Origin: Devosia beringensis
Lineage (GTDB): Bacteria > Pseudomonadota > Alphaproteobacteria > Rhizobiales > Devosiaceae
Length of the DNA stretch: 64,000 nt
Direction of reading: 5' to 3'
NCBI RefSeq assembly: GCF_014926585.1
Contig: NZ_CP045422.1
Coordinates: forward strand, 1,528,501-1,592,500
The position numbers and the translations under genes are program-made. Every line of letters starts with the position of its first letter. Position 1 is the stretch's first letter. Below the pieces are notes generated by a model. That model was not told the origin of the DNA and did not search any database. It saw only the letters and a list, made by a program, of their open reading frames with translations. This document shows, piece after piece, positions 53,895 to 63,984 of the stretch.

Positions 53895-54542
53895 ATGGCC
53901 GACCCCCTGATTATCAAGATTTGCGGCATCAAGACGCCAGAGCTGCTGGAAGCCACCATTGCCGCCGGCGCCGACATGGTGGGCTTTGTTCACTTCGTGC
54001 GCTCGCCCCGCCATGTGTCGGTGGAGGATATCGCCACGCTGATCTCGCAGGCGCGCGGGCGCATCGAAACCTGCGTGCTGCTGGTCAATCCGGACAATAG
54101 CTGTGTCGCCGAAGTGGCGGCGCTGGGCCCCGACTGGATCCAGCTGCACGGGCCGGAGACGCCGCACCGGGTCGCGGCGATCCGCGCCGAGGCCGGGGTG
54201 GAAATCATCAAGGCGCTACCGATCGGCACGGCCGAGGACGTGGCCCAGATTGCCGGTTTTCTCGACGTGGCCGACCGAGTCCTGCTCGACGCCAAGCCGC
54301 CCAAGGGCGCCGATCGGCCGGGCGGATTGGGCGACAGCTTTGACTGGGCCCTGCTCAAGGCGCTTGACCCATCGATCCCCTTCATGCTTTCGGGTGGCCT
54401 GGCGCCCGAGACCGTCGCCGACGCCATCAAGACCGTGCGCCCCTTCGGGGTGGATGTATCTTCGGGGGTGGAGAGCGCGCCGGGGGTCAAGGACAAAAGG
54501 CTGATCGAGGCATTCATCCGAAACGCCCGCGCCGCCGTATAA
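53895..54542 (+). CDS. trpF: Phosphoribosylanthranilate isomerase
   Basis: A 215-residue TIM-barrel enzyme of tryptophan synthesis. The catalytic Cys is in IKICGIKTPE, and the general-acid Asp is probably in VLLDAKPPKG; phosphate-binding ends are LSGGLAPETV and GVDVSSGVESAPG VKD-type (VDVSSGVESAPGVKD). It starts 7 bp after the LapA-like stop codon. trpF, trpB and trpA are together here, while trpC, trpD and trpE are elsewhere, as is usual in Hyphomicrobiales. Confidence 0.96.
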   Translation: MADPLIIKICGIKTPELLEATIAAGADMVGFVHFVRSPRHVSVEDIATLISQARGRIETCVLLVNPDNSCVAEVAALGPDWIQLHGPETPHRVAAIRAEAGVEIIKALPIGTAEDVAQIAGFLDVADRVLLDAKPPKGADRPGGLGDSFDWALLKALDPSIPFMLSGGLAPETVADAIKTVRPFGVDVSSGVESAPGVKDKRLIEAFIRNARAAV

Positions 54543-54554
54543 GAATTTCTGTGC

Positions 54555-54590
54555 CCTCCCCGCTTCCGGGGAGGTGGCCCCGCAGGGGCC
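54555..54590. repeat. Double-hairpin intergenic repeat between trpF and trpB
   Basis: Two consecutive hairpins: cctcccc/ggggagg (54555-54561 and 54568-54574) and ggcccc/ggggcc (54576-54581 and 54585-54590), followed by gggtggggtg. This cctcccc...ggggagg-tggccccgcaggggcc-gggtggggt layout looks like a dispersed Hyphomicrobiales palindromic repeat; the core of the first arm recurs at 21139-21161. It may attenuate or protect trp mRNA. Confidence 0.6.
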
Positions 54591-54668
54591 GGGTGGGGTG
54601 TTTCCCCGGACCGGCTCGCGTGGCTTTCCCATCCTTGGCGCTGCGCGCCGAAGCTTTTTGAGGCAGAC

Positions 54669-55886
54669 GTGGACACCAATGGCCTGAATTCCCTGCGCAA
54701 TGGTCCCGATGACAATGGCCGCTTCGGCATGTTTGGCGGACGGTTCGTCGCCGAAACGCTGATGCCGCTGATCCTCGATCTCGAGGCGCATTACCGGGCA
54801 GCGCAGATCGACCCGGCCTTCAAGGCCGAGCTCGATGACCTGTCGGTGCATTATGCCGGCCGGCCGAGCCCGCTCTATTATGCCGAGCGGCTGACCCAGC
54901 ATCTGGGCGGCGCCAAGGTGTGGTTCAAGCGCGAAGAGCTCAACCATACCGGCAGCCACAAGATCAACAATTGCCTCGGCCAGATCCTGCTGGCCAAGCG
55001 CATGGGCAAGACGCGGGTGATCGCCGAGACCGGCGCGGGCCAGCATGGCGTGGCCACCGCCACGGTCTGCGCCAAGTTCGACCTGCCCTGCACGATTTTC
55101 ATGGGCGCCACCGATGTCGAGCGGCAGATGCCCAATGTGCTGCGCATGAAGATGCTGGGCGCCGAGGTGCGGCCGGTCACGGCCGGCGCCGGCACGCTCA
55201 AGGACGCCATGAACGAGGCGCTGCGCGACTGGGTGACCAATGTGGAGAGCACCTATTACCTGATCGGCACGGCGGCGGGCCCGCACCCCTATCCGGAAAT
55301 GGTGCGCGACTTCCAGAGCGTGATCGGCAGCGAGATCAAGAGCCAGTTCGCCGAGGCCGAGGGCAAGCTGCCCGACGCCGTGGTGGCCTGTGTCGGCGGC
55401 GGCAGCAATGCCATCGGCGCCTTTCACGCCTTTCTCGATGACAGCGAGGTCAAGCTCTATGGCGCCGAAGCGGGCGGGCATGGTGTGGATGTCGAGAACG
55501 GCCACGCCGCCAGCATGACCGGCGGCCGTCCCGGCGTGCTGCATGGCAACCGCACCTATCTGCTGCAGGATGCCGACGGACAGATCCTCGAAGGTCATTC
55601 GATTTCAGCGGGGCTGGACTATCCCGGCGTCGGGCCGGAGCATTCGTTCCTGCATGACAGCCAGCGCGTGACCTATGCGCCGATCACCGATACCGAGGCG
55701 CTTGAAGCCTTCCAGCTGTGCACACGGCTCGAGGGTATCATTCCGGCGCTGGAAAGCGCGCATGGGCTGGCGCAGCTGATGAAGGTCGCGCCGACCATGG
55801 GCAAAGAGCAGTCGATCGTGCTGTGCCTGAGTGGCCGCGGCGACAAGGACGTCGAGAGCGTCGGCAAATATCTGGGGCTGCTGTAG
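54669..55886 (+). CDS. trpB: Tryptophan synthase beta subunit
   Basis: A 405-residue PLP enzyme that joins indole and serine. The PLP lysine is Lys98 in [29 protein letters not shown] and [11 protein letters not shown] bind substrate and PLP phosphate. N-terminal [16 protein letters not shown] is standard. The start is GTG 54669 (protein [20 protein letters not shown] in outline). It begins 3 bp before trpA's start region ends; trpA follows at a 3-bp gap. Confidence 0.97.
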   Translation: MDTNGLNSLRNGPDDNGRFGMFGGRFVAETLMPLILDLEAHYRAAQIDPAFKAELDDLSVHYAGRPSPLYYAERLTQHLGGAKVWFKREELNHTGSHKINNCLGQILLAKRMGKTRVIAETGAGQHGVATATVCAKFDLPCTIFMGATDVERQMPNVLRMKMLGAEVRPVTAGAGTLKDAMNEALRDWVTNVESTYYLIGTAAGPHPYPEMVRDFQSVIGSEIKSQFAEAEGKLPDAVVACVGGGSNAIGAFHAFLDDSEVKLYGAEAGGHGVDVENGHAASMTGGRPGVLHGNRTYLLQDADGQILEGHSISAGLDYPGVGPEHSFLHDSQRVTYAPITDTEALEAFQLCTRLEGIIPALESAHGLAQLMKVAPTMGKEQSIVLCLSGRGDKDVESVGKYLGLL

Positions 55887-55889
55887 ACC

Positions 55890-56714
55890 ATGACCACCCG
55901 TATCGACAGAACATTTGCCGCCCTCAAGGCAGCAGGCCGGCCGGCACTGGTCACCTATGTGATGGCCGGCGATCCTGACCTGGCGACCAGCCAGGCGATC
56001 ATGGAAGCCCTGCCGCAGGCGGGCGCCGACATCATCGAATTCGGCATGCCGTTTTCCGACCCGATGGCCGATGGCGTCGCCATTCAGCTCAGCGGTCAGC
56101 GGGCGCTGGCCGGCGGCATGACGCTGCGCGGCGTGCTGGACATGGTGGAGACTTTCCGCCGCAAGGACGAGACGACGCCCATCGTGCTGATGGGCTATTA
56201 CAATCCAATCTATATCTTTGGCGTCGACGCCTTCGTGACGACTGCCAAGGCTGCCGGCGTCGACGGGCTGATCATTGTCGACCTGCCGCCCGAGGAAGAT
56301 GACGAACTCTGCCTGCCGGCCATGGCGGCGGGGCTGAACTTTATCCGCCTCACCACGCCGACCACCGATGACAAGCGGCTGCCCACCGTGCTCAAGAACA
56401 GTTCGGGCTTTGTCTATTATGTATCGATGACCGGGGTGACCGGGGCGGCGATCAAGTCGCGCGGGGCGGTGGGCGAGGCGGTGGACCGCATCAAGAGCCA
56501 TACCGACCTGCCCGTCGCCGTCGGCTTTGGCATCAAGACGGCCGAGGACGCCGCCGATATCGGCAAGCATGCCGATGGCATCGTGGTGGGCTCGGTGCTG
56601 GTGGATGCCGTGGCGCAATCGCTGGTCGACGGCAAGGCCGGCCCGACGACGGTGGACGCGGTGCGTGACCTGGTGGCCAGCCTGGCGGCCGGGGTCAAGC
56701 GCGCCCGGCAATAA
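55890..56714 (+). CDS. trpA: Tryptophan synthase alpha subunit
   Basis: A 274-residue TIM-barrel subunit that releases indole from indole-3-glycerol phosphate. Catalytic Glu50 lies in [17 protein letters not shown], with Asp61 in the same motif. Further hallmarks are [37 protein letters not shown] and [14 protein letters not shown] 55890 is 3 bp after the trpB stop, so the two are coupled. Confidence 0.97.
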   Translation: MTTRIDRTFAALKAAGRPALVTYVMAGDPDLATSQAIMEALPQAGADIIEFGMPFSDPMADGVAIQLSGQRALAGGMTLRGVLDMVETFRRKDETTPIVLMGYYNPIYIFGVDAFVTTAKAAGVDGLIIVDLPPEEDDELCLPAMAAGLNFIRLTTPTTDDKRLPTVLKNSSGFVYYVSMTGVTGAAIKSRGAVGEAVDRIKSHTDLPVAVGFGIKTAEDAADIGKHADGIVVGSVLVDAVAQSLVDGKAGPTTVDAVRDLVASLAAGVKRARQ

Positions 56715-56821
56715 CTATCCACAGGCGCGCCAAGCGGGGCTTTGCCCTGGCGCACTGCCGCTGATAGAAATGCCATAATTTCAAGCTCTGGTGACGGTGA
56801 CGTCACCCCGCGAGGCCTGCC

Positions 56822-57802
56822 ATGAACTGGATCGACAACTTCGTCCGCCCGAAAATCCGCTCGATCCTGGGCGACAAGTCGCAGATCGCGGAAAACCTCT
56901 GGGTCAAGGATCCCGAGTCCGGCGAGATGGTGTTCTACCGCGACCTCGAGGCGAACCAGTGGGTGGTGCCCAATTCGGGCTATCACATGAAGATCAAGCC
57001 GGCCGACCGGCTCAAGACCTTTTTCGACGACGGCGCCTACAAGCTGGTGGCGGTGCCCGGCGTGCCGCTCGATCCGCTGAAGTTCCGCGACCAGAAGCGC
57101 TATACCGACCGGCTCAAGGAAAGCCGCGCCAAGACGGGCTATGACGATGCCGTGCTGGTGGCGACGGGCAAGCTCTATGAGCGCGACATTACCGTGGCCG
57201 TGCAGGACTTCGATTTCATGGGCGGCTCGCTGGGCATGGCGGCCGGCCAGGGCATCATTACCGGGCTCGAAACCGCGGCCAACCACAAGACTCCCTTTGT
57301 GCTGTTCGTCGCCTCGGGCGGCGCGCGCATGCAGGAGGGCGTGCTCAGCCTGATGCAGATGCCGCGCACCACCGTGGCGGTGCTGCGGCTGCGCGAGGCG
57401 GGGCTGCCGTTCTTCGTGGTGTTCACCGACCCGACCACGGGCGGCGTTACCGCCTCCTATGCCATGCTGGGCGATGTACATATTGCCGAGCCGGGCGCCC
57501 GCATCGGCTTTGCCGGCGCGCGCGTCATCGAGCAGACCATCCGCGAGAAGCTGCCCAAGGGCTTCCAGCGCTCGGAATATCTCTATGAGCATGGCATGAT
57601 CGACATGGTCGTGCACCGGCATGACCTGCGCTCGACCATCGGTTCGCTGGCGGCAATCCTGACCAAGGGCGACGCGCCGGGCGCGCTGGCCGGCGCCGAG
57701 GCACCAAGTGCCGGACGCAGCAGCATGCGCGACGCCGCCATGGCTGCCGAGGGCGACGATGCCGACCTCGATGCCCCGCCACAGGCAGCACATGCTGAAT
57801 AA
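56822..57802 (+). CDS. accD: Acetyl-CoA carboxylase carboxyltransferase subunit beta
   Basis: A 326-residue subunit of the enzyme that makes malonyl-CoA for fatty acids. The crotonase-like core is intact: [58 protein letters not shown] and [17 protein letters not shown]. The N-terminal zinc ribbon is gone: the four Cys positions of E. coli AccD read D, S, V and S (WVKDPESGE and [10 protein letters not shown]). The C terminus has a 35-residue acidic tail. folC, which often follows accD in this group, is not present here. Confidence 0.95.
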   Translation: MNWIDNFVRPKIRSILGDKSQIAENLWVKDPESGEMVFYRDLEANQWVVPNSGYHMKIKPADRLKTFFDDGAYKLVAVPGVPLDPLKFRDQKRYTDRLKESRAKTGYDDAVLVATGKLYERDITVAVQDFDFMGGSLGMAAGQGIITGLETAANHKTPFVLFVASGGARMQEGVLSLMQMPRTTVAVLRLREAGLPFFVVFTDPTTGGVTASYAMLGDVHIAEPGARIGFAGARVIEQTIREKLPKGFQRSEYLYEHGMIDMVVHRHDLRSTIGSLAAILTKGDAPGALAGAEAPSAGRSSMRDAAMAAEGDDADLDAPPQAAHAE

Positions 57803-57925
57803 AGCCCCTGTACGAAACGGCTCATTTACATAGATTTAAGGGCAATCGCCCTAGAGTAACGCCTTGCTGCAGGGTCGACGACATGACGTCGCCGGCCATT
57901 CTATTGCGCAGTTCAAAGGTGTTTC

Positions 57926-60433
57926 ATGCTCAAACTGTCTCTACCGATTGCACGCAAGTTGCCTCTGGCCCTGCTGGGCTCGGCTTTGCTGGTCAGTCTG
58001 GGCGTAGGAACAGCCAGTTATTTGATTGGCAGCAATGCTTTACGCAATAGCGCCGAGCTGACCCTGGAAACCCTGGCCAGCGAACGCGCGGCGGCGGTTT
58101 CGAGCTATCTGACTGCGGTGGAGGACGATCTAGTCGCGACCTCGCGCTCGGAAGCCACGGTGCAGGCGCTGCGCGACTTCGGCGGCGCCTGGCTGCAGTT
58201 CAAGGTCGATCCGAGCGCCGAAGTGCGCGCGCTCTATGTCGACAGCAATCCCAATACCGACAATCTGGCGGCGCTGGAGACGCTGGGCACGACGGGTGCC
58301 TATGACGTCACCCATACGCGCTTTCACGTCGGCTATCGCAACCAGATCGGGCGGCGCGGCTATCGCGACCTCTATCTGTTCGATCTCAAGGGCTTCATGG
58401 TCTATTCGGTCAACAAGGGCGTGGATTTCGGCACCCGCTTTGCCGAAGACGGCCCGCTGGCCGGCAGCAGCCTGGGCCAGGTCTTCGCCCAGGCCGTGGC
58501 CATCGAAAATCCCGACGATATCGTCTTTGCCGATTTTGCCCACTATGCCGCGGCGGGCGACCTGCCGGCGAGCTTTTTTGCCAAGCCGGTGTTCAATGCG
58601 CAGGGCCGCAAGGTGGGCGTACTGGCCATCCAGCTGCCCTCGGAACGGCTCGATGACGTGATCGGCGACCGCAGGGGCCTGGGCGAGACCGGCGAAGTGC
58701 TGGTGGTGGGCGGCGACAGCCTGCTGCGCAGCGATTCCAGCTTTACCGCCGACAATGACGCGCTGAGCACGACATTTGCCGCGCCGGTGCTGAACCAGGC
58801 ACTGGGCGGCACGCTCAGCACGGGCGAGACCGACAGCTATCGCGCTACCAACATGATCGTGGCCGCAGCACCGATTACCACGCGCGGCGAGCCCTGGGCT
58901 GCCGTGGCGGTGATGGCGGCCGACGAAGTGCTCGCCCCGGTCACCAATATGCGCAACATGATGCTGATGATCGGCGCGGCCCTGCTGGCCGTGGTGGCGG
59001 CACTTGGCCTGCTGTTCTCGCGCAGCATCACCAAGCCGATCAGCCGGCTGACCGAGACGATGGAAGCGCTGGCCGAGGGTGACCTCGACGTAGATGTGCG
59101 CGGGGCGCAGCGCCGCGACGAGTTGGGCGCCATGGCGCGAGCGGTGGAAGTATTCCGGGCCAATGGGCTCAAGGTGGCGCAGATGACCGAGGCGGAAGCC
59201 ACAAGGATCGTGGCCAGCCAGGCCGAACGCGCGCAGATGATGCAGGAACTGCAGCAGGCCTTTGGCAATGTGGTGGATGCCGCCATTGCGGGGGACTTTT
59301 CGCGGCGCGTCGACGCCGAATTCCCCGATGCCGAGCTCAATGCGCTGGCCGGTTCGGTCAATATGCTGGTCGAAACGGTCGATGGCGGGCTCAGCGAAAC
59401 CGGCCAGGTACTGGCGGCCCTGGCCGAGACCGACCTGACCCATCGGGTCAAGGGCGACTACAAGGGCGCCTTCGGCAAGCTGCGCGACGATACCAATGCG
59501 GTGGCCGACAAGCTGACCGATATTGTCGGGCAGCTGCGCAAGACCTCACGCGGCGTGCGTTCGGCCACAAGCGAAATCCTGGCCGGCGCCAATGACCTTT
59601 CCGAACGCACCACCAAGCAGGCCGCGACCATCGAAGAGACTTCGGCCACCGTCGAGCAGCTGGCCAATACCGTGCTGGCCAATGCCAACAAGGCGCAGGC
59701 GGCGAGCCTCAAGTCACAAGACGTATCGCGCACCGCCGAAGAGGGTGGCGTGGTAATGGGCCAGGCTACCGGAGCGATGGAGCGCATCACCAGTTCGAGT
59801 GCCAAGATTTCCAATATTATCGGGCTGATCGACGACATTGCCTTCCAGACCAACCTCTTGGCGCTCAACGCCTCGGTGGAAGCCGCGCGCGCCGGCGATG
59901 CCGGCAAGGGCTTTGCCGTGGTGGCCGTCGAGGTTCGTCGCCTGGCGCAGTCGGCGGCCAGTGCCTCGGCCGACGTCAAGGTGCTGATCGAGCAAAGCGC
60001 GAGCGAAGTGGCCGGCGGCACCAAGCTGGTGGCGGAAGCGGCCAGCAAGCTGGGCGCCATCCTCGAGGGCATCCGCGAGAACAGTGCCGTCATGGAGGGC
60101 ATTGCCCGCGACAGCAAGGAACAGGCCACCTCCATCGACGAGGTCAATGTCGCGGTGCGGCAGATGGACGAGATGACCCAGCACAATGCGGCGCTGGTGG
60201 AAGAGACCAATGCGGCCATCGAGCAGACCGAGGGGCAGGCGAGCGAACTGGATCGGATCGTGGACATCTTCGTGCTCGACGACACGGCGCGATCCGCCAG
60301 GACCGAGCCCACTGCGGCGGCACCAGCAGGCCGCAGTGGCATCAAGGGGCTGCAGGACAAGGTCCGGCACGCTGCCAAGGCCTATATCAGCAAGGGCAAT
60401 GCTGCCGTCGCCCAGGACTGGAACGAGTTCTAG
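57926..60433 (+). CDS. Methyl-accepting chemotaxis protein, Cache-type sensor
   Basis: An 835-residue chemoreceptor. TM1 at about 13-35, a large periplasmic sensor (36-343) of Cache type ([59 protein letters not shown]), TM2 at about 345-367, HAMP ([20 protein letters not shown]), a second HAMP-like linker (about 435-530), and the signalling hairpin with tip [36 protein letters not shown]. Glu/Gln methylation sites lie in [13 protein letters not shown]. The C terminus ends DWNEF, a CheR-tethering xWxxF pentapeptide after a flexible linker. A terminator follows. Confidence 0.95.
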   Translation: MLKLSLPIARKLPLALLGSALLVSLGVGTASYLIGSNALRNSAELTLETLASERAAAVSSYLTAVEDDLVATSRSEATVQALRDFGGAWLQFKVDPSAEVRALYVDSNPNTDNLAALETLGTTGAYDVTHTRFHVGYRNQIGRRGYRDLYLFDLKGFMVYSVNKGVDFGTRFAEDGPLAGSSLGQVFAQAVAIENPDDIVFADFAHYAAAGDLPASFFAKPVFNAQGRKVGVLAIQLPSERLDDVIGDRRGLGETGEVLVVGGDSLLRSDSSFTADNDALSTTFAAPVLNQALGGTLSTGETDSYRATNMIVAAAPITTRGEPWAAVAVMAADEVLAPVTNMRNMMLMIGAALLAVVAALGLLFSRSITKPISRLTETMEALAEGDLDVDVRGAQRRDELGAMARAVEVFRANGLKVAQMTEAEATRIVASQAERAQMMQELQQAFGNVVDAAIAGDFSRRVDAEFPDAELNALAGSVNMLVETVDGGLSETGQVLAALAETDLTHRVKGDYKGAFGKLRDDTNAVADKLTDIVGQLRKTSRGVRSATSEILAGANDLSERTTKQAATIEETSATVEQLANTVLANANKAQAASLKSQDVSRTAEEGGVVMGQATGAMERITSSSAKISNIIGLIDDIAFQTNLLALNASVEAARAGDAGKGFAVVAVEVRRLAQSAASASADVKVLIEQSASEVAGGTKLVAEAASKLGAILEGIRENSAVMEGIARDSKEQATSIDEVNVAVRQMDEMTQHNAALVEETNAAIEQTEGQASELDRIVDIFVLDDTARSARTEPTAAAPAGRSGIKGLQDKVRHAAKAYISKGNAAVAQDWNEF

Positions 60434-60856
60434 CAGCCGCGGCATCCTGTCCGCTTTCGACCGCGATCAAGAGCGCCCTTATGGGGCGCTCTTTTGTTTT
60501 GCCCATGCTCCCGCCGCGAGCCGGAGCGGGCGCCTTCTCTGCAGGTGAGCAGCCAATATTGATCGCCAGAAATAACTATAACTTCGGATCTGTATTATGG
60601 CTGAACTGCGCTATTTTGCGAAGTGTGCTTCATTTGTTCCGGAGGACTGTTAAATCCGCCCCATCTGTAGGTTATAGTACATTTATATTTTAACAACAAA
60701 TTATAAGTTCCTCCGCAATTACTATGTCGGCGGAAGCTTATTTCGTCCTTGATACCGGATTCGAGCGTGACGTTGCGAACGCAACCACAACTGATTTTAA
60801 CCGGCCTTTGCAGCACCCAGGAAGGGTTTGCAGTGCGCCCATCGTGGAGACCCTTT
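60434..60856. other. Intergenic region: terminator then AT-rich promoter region
   Basis: 423 bp. It starts with the terminator of the upstream chemoreceptor, then from about 60550 becomes very AT-rich (tatagtacatttatattttaa-type sequence around 60672), in sharp contrast to the genome, consistent with promoter and regulatory sequence for the next gene. No gene supported. Confidence 0.5.
60469..60500 (+). terminator. Intrinsic terminator after first chemoreceptor
   Basis: A perfect 10-bp stem, aagagcgccc and gggcgctctt, with a 5-nt loop, followed by ttgtttt. It lies 35 bp after the stop. Confidence 0.93.
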
Positions 60857-61477
60857 ATGTCGTTCTATTCAGCGCTGCGTCCCAAGGTGGCAGCTCTTTG
60901 TCTTGCGGCCGTGCTGGCCATGAGCGTGGCGCCGCAGGCGCAGGATGACGCCACCGCGCCGCTGACGGCGCTTGGCAAGGGCGACATCACCGCCTTTGCC
61001 GATGAACCTGTGGTGATCGCGGCCATCATGGCGCAGAACGTGATCACGAACGGCTATGATCAGGACAAGATCGACGCCCTGGACAGGCAGTGGCGTGCCG
61101 AGGTGGGGTCGAGCAAGAGGCCGCTGATCGAGGCGACGACGGGCAACGGCGCTTCGACCTTTCTGGTGGACGTGCAGAAAGCGTCGCTGGGCCGATACAC
61201 CGAAATCCTCGTGATGGATGCCAAAGGCCTCAACGTCGCCCAGACCATCCTGACCTCGGACTACTGGCACGGCGATGAAGACAATTTCACCGCCACTTTT
61301 GGCGCTACCGCGGACGCTGTCCATGTCGGCAAGATCGGACGGAACGTGCGCAGTCAGGCGCTCCAAAGCCAGGTGTCGGTGCCGGTCACCCATCCGGTCA
61401 GCGGCGCGCTGATTGGCGTGATCACGGTTGGTGTCGACGTTTCGATGCTCTATCTGTTGGTTGTCGCGCCGGGCTGA
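60857..61477 (+). CDS. Small secreted Cache-like (PDC) sensor-domain protein
   Basis: A 206-residue exported protein: signal peptide about 1-28 (MSFYSALRPKVAALCLAAVL, then AMSVAPQAQ), then one globular domain. The second half reads like a Cache/PDC fold: ASLGRYTEILVMDAKGLNVA, SDYWHGDEDNFTATFG, then SQVSVPVTHPVSGALIGVIT and VGVDVSMLYL, the strand order of periplasmic Cache sensors. It has no membrane helix beyond the signal, no HAMP and no output domain. It lies between two chemoreceptor genes; it could bind a ligand and present it to a receptor (guess). ATG 60857 has ggagacc upstream. Confidence 0.75.
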   Translation: MSFYSALRPKVAALCLAAVLAMSVAPQAQDDATAPLTALGKGDITAFADEPVVIAAIMAQNVITNGYDQDKIDALDRQWRAEVGSSKRPLIEATTGNGASTFLVDVQKASLGRYTEILVMDAKGLNVAQTILTSDYWHGDEDNFTATFGATADAVHVGKIGRNVRSQALQSQVSVPVTHPVSGALIGVITVGVDVSMLYLLVVAPG

Positions 61478-61627
61478 CGGCGCCCGCACGGGCGCCATGA
61501 TGCTCGAACTACCCACACAAGAGTTCTCAGCAATCGTGCTGATCGCCCTGGTCGGCGGGTCGGCGGCGATCAGCCATGTCGCGTTCTAGCGCCATCAAGG
61601 CCCTGCCCGACCACCCGCTGAAAATTG

Positions 61628-61655
61628 AAAGCGCCCCCCATGGGGCGCTTTTTTC
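61628..61655 (+). terminator. Intrinsic terminator after Cache-like gene
   Basis: A perfect 10-bp stem, aaagcgcccc and ggggcgcttt, with a ccat loop, followed by tttcttgg. It lies 150 bp after the stop codon. Confidence 0.9.
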
Positions 61656-61843
61656 TTGGCTGATCCCTACCCGGCGCGACCCCAAGCTGGCTTTACTGTC
61701 GCAAATACGTTCCCGATATCCTTGCGAAATCTACTTTTTGTGCGCGAATATATTCGGCCCGCGCGTTTTGTCGCATGATATACTACGTATATATTTATTT
61801 GTACTGTTATTTTTGGTTAATTTCAAGTTTCGTGCCATATGGT

Positions 61844-61855
61844 ACGAATATTCGT
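61844..61855. promoter_or_regulatory. 12-bp palindrome upstream of second chemoreceptor
   Basis: ACGAATATTCGT is a perfect palindrome in the AT-rich upstream region, about 90 bp before the chemoreceptor start. It may be a regulator binding site; the protein is unknown. Confidence 0.4.
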
Positions 61856-61941
61856 TAGTACAATTATAAAAGCCGCCCGCAAGCGTCAATCGCGTCCAAG
61901 ACGTCATGCCTCCTGGACGCACAACCCGGAAATGTGCGCGG

Positions 61942-63984
61942 ATGTCTAAATTATCCATTGCGGTTCGTATCTATCTTCTCGTGGCACTCTCACTCGTGAC
62001 GCTGGGCCTGATGGCCTATATGAGCATCACCTCGCTCGGCTCGACGCGGCAGGAACTGCGGCAGGGCGAGCTGATGGCCATCACCGACACAGCTTCGGCG
62101 ATCATCCAGGGCGCCTATGATCGCAGCCAGAGCGGCGAGATGACCGTCGAGGTCGCCCAGGCCAGTGCCATGCAGGCGCTGCGCGACATCCGCTACCGTG
62201 GCACCGAATACATGTTCGTGACCAGCGACACCGCAGTGATGCTGATGCATCCGATGAAGCCGGAGCTTGAGGGTACCGACCAGACGAATATGGAAGACCC
62301 GACCGGCAAGAAGATCTTTCAGGAGATGGTCACGATCGCCAAGACGCAGGGCAGCGGATTTGTCGGCTACCAGTGGCCGCGCGGCCAGGAAACCGCCCCG
62401 GTGGACAAGCTGAGCTATGTTGCCTATTTCGAGCCATGGGGCTGGGTGGTCGGCACCGGCGTCTATGTCGATGATCTGCGGGCGGCAAATTTCCAGACAC
62501 TGCTGGTCCAACTCGGCATCACCGGCGGCATCTCCTTGGTGGTCCTGTTGCTCGCGACCGTGATCGGCCGCTCGATCACCAGACCGATCTCGGCGCTTAC
62601 ACGCACGATGCAGTCGCTGATGGAAGGTGACTTCACGGTCGGTGTGGATGGCAAGGATCGCGGCGACGAAATCGGCAACATGGCGCGGGCGGTGGAAGTG
62701 TTCCGCGAACAGGGCCTCAAGGTCAGCCAGATGACTGAGGCCGAGGCCGCCCGCATCGTGGCCGATGAGGCGCAGCGTCGCCTGATGATGAGCCAGCTGC
62801 AGGGTGCATTCGGCGAAGTGGTGGATTCGGCGATCGCCGGCGACTTCTCCAAGCGGGTCAATGCCGAATTCCCCGATCAGGAACTCAACAGCCTGGCCGG
62901 CAGCGTCAACAGCCTGGTCAAGACGGTCGAGGGCGGGTTGAGCGAAACCGGACGGGTGCTCAAGGCGCTGGCCAATACCGACCTGACCGAGCGTATGGAA
63001 GGCAATTACCAGGGCGCCTTTGCCCAGCTGCAGGGCGATACCAATGCCGTGGCCGACCGGCTGACCGACGTGGTCAACCGGCTGCAGAACACCTCGCAGT
63101 CGCTGCGCACGGCCACCAGCGAGATCCTGGCCGGTGCCAATGACCTCAGCGAACGCACCACCAAGCAGGCGGCGACGATCGAAGAGACCTCGGCGACCAT
63201 GGAACAGCTGGCCGCCACCGTGCTGGCCAATGCCAACAAGTCCGGCCAGGCCAGCGCCAAGTCGCAATCGGTGTCGCTGACGGCCGAAGAGGGCGGCCTG
63301 GTGATGGGCCAGGCGACCGGGGCCATGGAAAAGATCACCAGCTCCAGCGCCAAGATTTCCAACATTATTGGGCTGATCGACGACATCGCCTTCCAGACAA
63401 ACCTCCTGGCGCTGAACGCCTCGGTCGAAGCGGCGCGGGCGGGTGATGCCGGCAAGGGCTTTGCCGTGGTGGCCGTGGAAGTGCGGCGGCTGGCCCAATC
63501 GGCGGCCTCGGCCTCGGCCGACGTCAAGGTGCTGATCGAGCAGAGCGCGAGCGAAGTGGCCGGCGGCACCAAGCTGGTGGCGGAAGCGGCCGGCAAGCTC
63601 GAGGCGATCCTGATCGGGGTGCGCGAGACCAGTCAGGTCATGGAAGGCATTGCCCGCGACAGCCGCGAGCAGGCTTCGGCCATCGAGGAGGTCAATGTCG
63701 GCGTACGGCAGATGGACGAGATGACCCAGCACAATGCGGCGCTGGTCGAGGAGATCAACGCGGCCATCGAGCAGACCGAAAGCCAGGCCGGGGAACTCGA
63801 CGAGATCGTGGCGGTATTCGCCACCAATGGCTCGCCAAGCAGTGCGAGCATGGCGCGGGCCGCGGTCGCCAACCGGCCGGCGGCCAGGCCCGCGACCAGG
63901 CCAGCGGCCAAGCCGGCGAAGGCCGGGGGACAATATCTCAGCCAGGGCAATGCCGCCGTCGCCCAGGACTGGAACGAGTTCTAG
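61942..63984 (+). CDS. Methyl-accepting chemotaxis protein, single-Cache sensor
   Basis: A 680-residue chemoreceptor. TM1 at about 8-30, a periplasmic single-Cache (sCache_2) sensor at about 35-185 ([20 protein letters not shown], then [20 protein letters not shown] and [20 protein letters not shown]), TM2 at about 190-210, HAMP, a second HAMP-like section, and a signalling hairpin almost identical to that of the receptor at 57926 ([20 protein letters not shown]). It too ends in the CheR tether DWNEF. ATG 61942 was chosen because it starts the TM1 region; the upstream in-frame codons are AT-rich leader. Confidence 0.95.
   Translation: MSKLSIAVRIYLLVALSLVTLGLMAYMSITSLGSTRQELRQGELMAITDTASAIIQGAYDRSQSGEMTVEVAQASAMQALRDIRYRGTEYMFVTSDTAVMLMHPMKPELEGTDQTNMEDPTGKKIFQEMVTIAKTQGSGFVGYQWPRGQETAPVDKLSYVAYFEPWGWVVGTGVYVDDLRAANFQTLLVQLGITGGISLVVLLLATVIGRSITRPISALTRTMQSLMEGDFTVGVDGKDRGDEIGNMARAVEVFREQGLKVSQMTEAEAARIVADEAQRRLMMSQLQGAFGEVVDSAIAGDFSKRVNAEFPDQELNSLAGSVNSLVKTVEGGLSETGRVLKALANTDLTERMEGNYQGAFAQLQGDTNAVADRLTDVVNRLQNTSQSLRTATSEILAGANDLSERTTKQAATIEETSATMEQLAATVLANANKSGQASAKSQSVSLTAEEGGLVMGQATGAMEKITSSSAKISNIIGLIDDIAFQTNLLALNASVEAARAGDAGKGFAVVAVEVRRLAQSAASASADVKVLIEQSASEVAGGTKLVAEAAGKLEAILIGVRETSQVMEGIARDSREQASAIEEVNVGVRQMDEMTQHNAALVEEINAAIEQTESQAGELDEIVAVFATNGSPSSASMARAAVANRPAARPATRPAAKPAKAGGQYLSQGNAAVAQDWNEF

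Larger units (their letters stand above)
61478..61941. other. Intergenic region: terminator and AT-rich promoter region
   Basis: 464 bp with a strong terminator at 61628-61655 and then a very AT-rich stretch (61720-61870) that probably holds the promoter of the second chemoreceptor. A 30-codon open frame at 61497-61589 is not accepted. A 12-bp palindrome is annotated separately. Confidence 0.5.

Noticed and set aside
61497..61589. A 30-codon frame after the Cache-like gene, with a hydrophobic middle
   Set aside because: No ribosome-binding site, very short, and it sits in a terminator-flanked spacer.
61990..63933. A 647-codon open frame on the minus strand
   Set aside because: It is antisense to the chemoreceptor at 61942, with His/Gly/Gln-rich composition typical of a mirror frame.
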